A stretch of 64,000 nucleotides of DNA from Cryptomeria japonica (lineage: Eukaryota > Streptophyta > Pinopsida > Cupressales > Cupressaceae): the NCBI RefSeq assembly GCF_030272615.1, contig NC_081415.1:630765240-630829239 (forward strand), read 5' to 3'. Position 1 is the stretch's first letter, and each line of letters opens with the position of its first letter. Positions 57,161-64,000 of this stretch are shown one piece after another. The position numbers and the translations under genes are program-made. The notes beneath the pieces are model-generated. The model was not told the DNA's origin. It saw only the letters and a list, made by a program, of their open reading frames with translations, and did not search any database.

Positions 57161-60100
57161 TGTTGATGGTGTTTTTACGCACCATGCAACACAGAATAAA
57201 ATACTAAGTATTCTATCCTCTCTTGAACAAAGACTCCCAAATGCTAAGCTATGTGATCAAGTGGGACGACTCCAAGGTTCTCGAATGTCAGGTCTTGACG
57301 TGCTCTTGGATAGATTTAGTTGTATATGTGATATTGCTGGGATCACAAGGTGGCCTTACGTTGAATGCTTGAATGCTTTGAATATTTTGAATGTTGCTGG
57401 AACGTGGGAATTAGCTTGATTTAAAAAAAGGAAAAAGGATAAGGGTTGAGGAGGCTAATCTAACTCCTAAGAATGTAAGAGCAATGGACAATCTTTGATG
57501 AAATTCAACTAAGTCTTGCTTTGAAATGCAACGAACATCTTCACAAGGCTAGTGCGATCTTCCAAGGATAGCTTTATGATTTTCAAATCATCACCACAAG
57601 CATAGACACCATCAAGTCGATGCATATCAATGAAGAGAAAAAATTGAAGTTAAGTTTGGTTAATAGATTCAGTTGACTACGCAGGGCACTTTACCATCGG
57701 CAAGGTGTTAGTAGTATGGATATATGAATTTCACCATTGATCATACACAAAGTCTTCCATTCATCTAAACGACATGAAAATCAAATTGAGAAGTAGAGAC
57801 CATGCAAATTGCTGAATCAACATATCAATTTCACCATATCTTCAATGAAGTTTACATGCTTCTTGCAACAATGTCTTGGCAACAATCTTTGTCTTCTCTT
57901 CCTACTCTACTCTAATCGCTATTTGTTATTGAGCTACTAACTATTGTCTATTCTCTTCAATATTAACTTTACAAATGAAGAGATGGAGCCTTTTATAGTG
58001 CTCTTATTATGATTGAGTGGCTTAGATCCATTCACAATCAATGGCCAAGATCAAAAGATAGAAACCCTAATTAGGGTTTGTTACACCCATTGCAAAGCAT
58101 TTAATGCTTGACCAATGATAATATTACATTTGATGGGACACATGTCCTCCTTTGAAAATTCAACCAATAGATAATGGTAGGTACAACGAACTCTGTGCCC
58201 ATGTGGTAGTTATCTCTTTTGATGGATGAGTTTAGGTTCATTGAATCTGGGCTTAGATGTGATTGGATAAATGATGATTGGGCGTCACCTCAGCCTACTT
58301 GATCTTTGTAACATCACAAGTTGTAGATGAATGAGGCATATCTCTTGATACTCAACATTATCAAGCTCTTGATGTGATGATGACTTTGCTCTAATTGATC
58401 TTCTAACTTTGATTGTCTCTTTTGAAACTATCTCGTCTTGATCACTTGCATTCTGGAGCTTCCATTTAGCTATACTGGCAATGATTCTTGGATTTCCAAA
58501 GGAAATTCAAGATTGTGAAAAATTTCCATCCTTGAATGCTTGATGTTGATTACTATCCTTTGCCTTGATGTTGCCTTTCCATTACTCCTCATGCTGATTG
58601 CTTGTATCAGACCTTCTCATTGCCTTGGACGGATCTCGTTCTTGTCTAGAACGTCTTGTTCTTGTTTGTCGTGCTCCTACCATCCTTAACCTACGAGAGT
58701 TGTTCAAGTTAGTCTCATGATATGATATTTGCTTATAAAGTGAAATTGACCATCTAAGTAAAGAATTCCTAACTTTAGAATGATAAGCCTAAAACCCTAG
58801 GTTGCATTTCTAATCCTTGATTGTACATGATCATCTTAGATTAATGATAATTCCTTATAAATTTCTAAGATGATCAAAATATAATAAAGAGGACCCTCAA
58901 CAATCAAAATCATATAAAATCGATAGATAATAAGCTGGATCAGCATTAAACACAGTCTGATTTTATATGAAAATCACCAAATAAGCTCCATCTGAAACCT
59001 GCAAATTGTTTTATGACAAACCGAACTTAATTTTGGTGGTCTCTTTAGCCAAATCTAATGTCTTTCAAGTGAATATGGCTTTGACTGATCGCTGAACTCT
59101 GTCAACTTCTGATGTTGATTCAATTGCCTCTTTGATTCAATACCAACACTAATAAGTATGCTGATGTTGCTGCGTGAAAATCAGATTTGCTGTGGCTAAC
59201 GGATTTGTTGTGAATGATGCCAATTCGCTGTAGATGGTGATCAAATCCTCCTCCCTCATTAATCTCTTTTGTTCTTCAATGTCAAAGGAATAAATTTGCT
59301 TTAAAGTGTTTGAATGGGGGTCACTGGAAATCAAATTCACTACTAAAGCATATCACTGATGAACAAAGCAACACCCCTTCCTTAGCAATATCGATTTCAA
59401 GCTGATCCAAAGGAGACAAGTTCGCTGGTAGCTTAGAGTGCGATCAAGTATAAACCATGATCTCTGAATGAAGCAGCCATATGTAAAATGAATTCGCTGT
59501 CCTTAAGATGCAATCACTGACAAGTCTTGGTGCACTCGCTGTATGGCAAAATCATCTGAACTGTGAAATCGCTGATCAAGGAGGATCGCTGTATGTTAAT
59601 TCCCTGTCAAACCATATCGCTGGTCTTTCTAACACATCCGTTGCTAAATGAAGGCAATTCACTTTCTCAGCAATATCGATTTCTTGATTTGATCAAATGA
59701 AATGATCAACTCGAGCTTATAGGGATGCAAAAATCGGTACATCATCACAAGTTGTCCAACGATTTTTATTTAATGCATCTTATTTAAAACAATGACACAT
59801 GGGTCACATTCATTTAATATTTGCATATCTATCAATCTCAGTTTGTAAATGAAAGTATCCCATTCAAAATCGGGGCCCTTTGGAAGAGCAAATTCGCTTT
59901 ATTTTGCATCTTAAATTAAATGCCTTACCACTGATTCATAAAGGCAAAATATCATTCATTAGATGTGTGGCAAAGGACTTCGAGTTTTGCAATTTGAATC
60001 ATTAAATGAAATAGCTTTGCGATCACTCATTGAATGCATTGTAATCATCATTTATAACCTTGCTTAGAATTTCAAAATTCAATCTTTCAATTAAATGATT

Positions 60101-60903
60101 CGCATTGGTCTAATCAAGCTGTGGTTATCAATTTTAAATGTCTTCTCGCCTGTGTGACATCTTCTATGCATTGCAATCATTGTTTCAAAATCGATTTTGA
60201 GTTTTGAAACTCTCATTGAATGTGCGTATACAGATAGCATTGTGGAAATTTAATTAGGCGACGCCATCACACTTGTATTGAATGTGCTTTGTACAGGCAA
60301 AATAGTGGCGTGAAAATTTTGATCTTGAAAGGGTGCCATCTATTCATGCTACACACTATGTGAACTCACCAAATGCTATGTCTTGCATGCATTGGGCATA
60401 CCATCATCTCCTTGTTCATCGTGCCTCATCAAATGAATTGCATCATTTAAAAGTTCAAGGCAACATCATCTCTCCTCATCTCAAGGCGGACTTAGCTTAG
60501 ATCGCTCTATCCATGGATCATCGTGGTCAAAGGACAAGATGCATTTGGTCAAAGTACAATGCGTTCTAGCTTATTAGAATGAGTGGTGTTCTAGCCGAGA
60601 ACGGATAGCTTTCTAACTTAGAATGACAAGGTTTCTAGCCTAGAATGACTAGCTTGTTTTCCATGCCTTAGCCAAATTTTCTCATTTCATTTCCATTAGA
60701 GCGAGCAAAGATGTGAACCATTCACTTCCTAAACCTTGAAAACTGACTAACCTCATTAGAGAGACTTGACTTAATTGGCTCTTGTCAATTACACTTCTTC
60801 AAATGAAAGGCAAATAGCTAAAAGACTCAAAAACTAACCTAGAAAGCAGAAAAAAGTGGGGGTCCCCATTTGTAATGGGGCGATGTGTGAAAACGTCACA
60901 ACA
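57161..60903 (-). mobile_element. solo LTR (3743 bp) inserted in the hAT transposase
   Basis: On the plus strand it runs TGTTGATGGTGTTTTT ... CACAACA; on the minus strand it starts TGTTGTGACGTTTTCACAC. GGATG flanks it on both sides, and no PBS, PPT or internal protein lies within. A TATA box CTATAAAAGG occurs on the minus strand at 57991-57997, giving a long U3 (about 2.9 kb) and a U5/R of about 0.8 kb. Its first 46 bp match the LTR beginning at 62706. Confidence 0.85.
57991..57997 (-). promoter_or_regulatory. TATA box of the solo LTR
   Basis: The minus strand CACTATAAAAGGCTCC is a strong plant TATA consensus, placed about 830 bp before the LTR end. Confidence 0.7.
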
Positions 60904-61131
60904 GGATGTTAGCCCATTAGAAATCTCATTTGAAGATGAGGTAAGGGGCATGTCACGCATTGCTCATTTTATTTACACCAATGGGCTTTCTCGCAATCTC
61001 ATAAGATCACCATATTAGCAAGAAATGGTTAAGAGAATAAATGAGGCACATACAATGTATACAAGTCCTAGAGATGAAAAGGTATACACCACCTTATTCA
61101 CCAAGGAAATGAAGTTTGAAGATATTTAATT
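60904..61131 (+). pseudogene. hAT-type transposase, continuation after the solo LTR
   Basis: Starting in the right-hand GGATG, the frame gives IAHFIYTNGLSRNLIRSPY, a TAG, then QEMVKRINEAHTMYTSPRDE, ending TAA near 61128. The F-Y-x-N-G-L-x-x-N-x-x-R-S-P-Y phrase and MV..INEA are typical of the hAT transposase region after the BED finger. It continues the fragment at 56217-57160 once the solo LTR is removed. The catalytic RNase-H-fold portion is not seen. Confidence 0.65.
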
Positions 61132-62705
61132 GCAGCCCATTACATATTAATGGGCAAGCCAATATGGTGGTGCCTTATCAATTTTTATGAATGGATAGAT
61201 GATGTAGAGTGGATTGACTCTCACCGATTTGGGCTACCTTATCTTAGGTATCTCCTCCAAGCTGCACAAGAACCATCCAATGATTCTACACGTCACACCC
61301 TCCAAGGGTCTGCAAGACTTACCCTCTCTGACCTTCCCAAGGTCCTTAGGCTAGGATAAGCACTTGTTTTGCGAGTTCCCTTTTCTTGCTTAGGAGACCT
61401 TGTTTTCCCACTCCCTTTCACACTCAACCAAAGAGTTTCTACCACAGGATCTTCATTCCCCACACTACACACATTAGGATGGATGATTTTGGATGGATTC
61501 CCAACCCTACTCCTTGCTCAGCAGCTTTTGACACTTACCGGTTTGGTGTTTTACAAACAAATTGCACTTTTAGGCCTAACCGGAGACCTAATTCTAGTAG
61601 CCTTGTAAACGAGGTATTCAACATTCACCGGTTAAACTTCCTGAACAACCCTATGAACTCTTTTACGTTCCAAACACCCTTTTGGGGTTTACATACATTA
61701 TCTCAAAACCGGAGGTGGGTTTTGTCGTTAACAAATCTAACCCTTACCGGTTAACTAGGCCTAATTGTCCCTTCCTAGGCCTTAAAATAGGGATTGATCA
61801 AAACTCCTTCACCGGTCTGATTGCCTGAGTGAATTGATGATAGTTTGGGATCTGTGTTTCCATATGGAATTCCAAACCAATCATACTTCATCTCCACCCA
61901 CCGGATTCACCCAATTAGGGCCCGTTATCCATGATTCCTAACGCATGCCAACTCAACGTGCCAAGCTTAGGGTATGGTGGCAAATCTTTGATTTGGCTTC
62001 CCCTGTCTCAAAACCAAAAAGAAAACATAGAATACATTGCAACCTAACATTCCACAAGGTTTCAGAGAGGAAATCCACCATGGAACATTAGGTTGGAGCA
62101 ATTTTGCTCTCAAAACCCTGGTTGTTAGGGCTCTTGAACCCGCCTGCAACAAAATGAAGATTATTTACAACCTACAACACTTCAAGACTCCAAATAAAAA
62201 AAAAATGAAGGTAAGACACCAGTCTAATGATCCATGACCCCATTTTGGGATTCTCAATCCGTACAGGTCGTACAAACTTGCAAAGAACAGCAAAAACTCG
62301 GAAGAACACACCAAATGGGAAACCAAAATTGTTTATTTGCTTTCAGATCTTCAACAACAACGACAACAACTGTTTATCATCGGCCTTTCCAAGCCTTATA
62401 CTGGCCTTGGAGTAGTTACAAACGCTCACAACTGATTGTGTCAATCAACTAACCGCTGGTGTCTGAAAATGTTCCAAAGTTGTTGTGAGCAACTTTTGCA
62501 ACTTTTGCAATTTGTTGCATAGGTGAGCAACTTTGCTCAAACTCAAACTTGGTCATTTTCAACTGACTCGTATGACCTTAACAACTTCAAAACAACATCA
62601 ACCAACCTATATTAACCCAAAAACAACTTATCCTATCAAGTGCTCTACATGGCACCCTTCAGAGCTCACATGCCAACATTGGCCAAACAAAGTCTCTTAG
62701 GGCCC
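61132..62705. other. unannotated sequence between two LTRs
   Basis: No coding family recognised in 1.57 kb. ACCGGT/ACCGGA words recur (about 61537, 61577, 61627, 61711, 61747, 61812, 61900). The frames of 60-122 codons show no motif. Confidence 0.4.
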
Positions 62706-64000
62706 TGTTGTGACCATTTCACACATCGCCCCATCGCAAATGGGGACCCCCTCTTTTTGCTTGTTTTTCGTTCGTTTTCGCTTTCGTTTTTAGGATTTTG
62801 TTAGTCAGTTAGTCGTCTGGATTTAGGGTCAAGCCTTAGGGTTTTTATTTTTGTCTTTTCAGGCCAAAATCCAGTCGTTTTTGAGATCTTTTGAGCTTCC
62901 TTTTCTAGGATGCAAATTTTGAATGAAATAAATTTGCCAGAATGGTCTAATTTTCAATTGGAATGTTGATGCAGAGCTTTAATTTGTCTAAGTGTTGAAA
63001 GTGAAATGTGAATTTTTGTCCGATTGAATATTTTTGACCAAATTTTGACCTTTTTGATTTTTGATCCTAGGTATTTCCAATGATTTGTTTTCGCCTTGTG
63101 AAGTGATAAAATGTGTAAAATCATGATATTTTGGCCTGTAGGAGCAAAATCGCTCCTGTCCCTCAGTGAAGGACGGGAGCTCGTTCTCAAATATCTTACT
63201 ATTCCTGCAGGGTCAAGATGAATTACGAATTGGAAATGATAGAGAGAGGCGAGATCTTTCCATTGAATATAAATTGAAGATTTTCATGAGCACAGAAATG
63301 CCTCCAGGAGTAAAATCGCTCCTGTCCCTCAGTGAAGGACCGGAGCTATAAATTCAATTTTGCCTTGTCCTTGCGAGATTTCGATGACTTGATAATTTGA
63401 AAGGGTCCAAAGGAAGATGCTTTACCAAATGAATATAATTTGAGATGCAAAAATGAAGGAGAATGACCTAGAATGACCAAATCGCTCCTGTCCCTCTCCA
63501 AGGGACCAGGGCGAGGTACCTTGTAGCTCTCGTCCCTCTCCCAGGGACTAGAGCGATGTCCTTCATTAGGCAAAATCCAGGCTAAAATCAAGGCAAGTTT
63601 ACGTACAAAGGCAAGGGAAAACATGAGATGAACGCGTTGAATACAAATTGAAGATTTTTTAGACGTCCACAAGAGTGCTTAGACCCAGTTCGCTCCTGTC
63701 CCTCAGGAAGGGACCAGAGCGATTTTTGGTATAAATGATTTTCTGGCCAAGTTGCAGACAATGTCAAGGCATGGACGAATGGAGTAGAGCATGACGAGTC
63801 CGTTGAATATAAACTTGGAACCTGACAAAGTGAAATAAGAGCCACAAGAGGTAGTTCGCTCCTGTCCCTCTCCAAGGGACCAGGGCAATGCAATGGTTAT
63901 ATTGCCTTTTACTTAAGTTTAAGATCGATCCAAGTCAAGACAAGGTGGCGAAGGACATTTCAAGGCGTCTTCATCAAGCACAAGCGCTTAAAGGTTATCA
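62706..64000 (+). mobile_element. start of an LTR related to the solo LTR (continues past window)
   Basis: TGTTGTGACCATTTCACACA and the next about 30 bp match the minus-strand start of the LTR at 60903. After that the two diverge, and this one enters a 166-bp-period repeat. It faces away from the solo LTR. No PPT can be identified with confidence on its left. The end lies outside the window. Confidence 0.6.
63100..64000 (+). repeat. 166-bp-period tandem array with hairpin motifs
   Basis: CGCTCCTGTCCCTC starts at 63151, 63317, 63483, 63691 and 63857, with a variant GCTCTCGTCCCTC at 63526. Successive steps are 166, 166, 43, 165 and 166. Each is followed within about 30 bp by a complementary GGGACCAGAGCG-like arm. 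Between them TTGAATATAAATTGAAGATT recurs. It is part of the LTR U3. Confidence 0.85.

Noticed and set aside
60856-62752. A DNA transposon bounded by 48-bp terminal inverted repeats
   Set aside because: The left repeat is the head of an LTR defined by a GGATG duplication at 57156 and 60904. No transposase lies between the repeats.
63151-63886. Regularly spaced repeats resembling a CRISPR array
   Set aside because: Spacers are themselves related to one another, the period is 166 bp, the context is a plant LTR and no cas genes exist. It is a tandem repeat.

Overview
This window looks like non-genic, repeat-dominated chromosome from a large-genome seed plant, probably a gymnosperm. That is an inference from nested Ty3/gypsy elements of the Tat type (gag-pro-RT-RNaseH-second RNaseH-integrase), LTRs of 1.3 to 3.7 kb, long AT-rich spacers, introns with plant-like splice sites and a degenerate CCCTAA-rich block. 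No bacterial, viral-particle, tRNA, rRNA or CRISPR genes are visible. Nearly every coding stretch is a broken transposable-element gene.

Layout. 1-32608 is one minus-strand Tat element, called G2 here. Its 3' LTR runs off the left edge (1-407) and its 5' LTR is 31319-32608. Read leftward it has a primer-binding site, a long leader, gag, protease, a G-patch-like segment, RT, RNase H and an archaeal-type second RNase H; integrase follows at 5271-6298. Between integrase and the 3' polypurine tract lies an antisense (+) gene (757-3399). It has its own TATA box, a canonical-looking intron, a plant mobile domain (PMD) and a coiled-coil tail. G2 is interrupted by a second Tat element, G1 (+ strand; gag-pol 10802-18109; LTRs 6299-8038 and 20547-22333; target duplication GTGAG). 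The locus is rearranged: the left LTR has GTGAG on both sides, like a solo LTR, and is followed by a second copy of the G2 RNaseH/RT region (8039-10473), which is joined directly to the leader of G1. G1 gag-pol keeps one reading frame for 7.3 kb but carries 13 internal stops, almost all of the CAG-to-TAG or CGA-to-TGA kind.

32609-39330 holds remnants of a third gypsy family, G3: a gag fragment, a 3' region with (TC)n, a polypurine tract and LTR at 35334, then gag-protease without pol. 39330-46300 is mostly AT-rich with a LINE-type RNase H scrap, a 248-bp direct repeat, the CCCTAA-like block and a 126-bp foldback. 46350-46665 is a frameshifted exon of a JmjC histone-demethylase-like gene. 48420-49200 holds four in-phase minus-strand exons ending in a stop, the only plausible intact host coding sequence.

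A Ty1/copia element (49530-55123, minus strand, both LTRs, PBS and PPT) sits just upstream of those exons. From about 56217 there is a hAT-type transposase remnant, split by a 3743-bp solo LTR (57161-60903) with a perfect GGATG target duplication. The right edge (62706-64000) is the start of a related LTR. It contains a 166-bp-period array in which each unit carries a hairpin-forming motif.

The elements work as a stack of insertions and not as one pathway: G1 into G2, G2 next to or into G3, copia upstream of or into the host gene, and a solo LTR into a hAT element.
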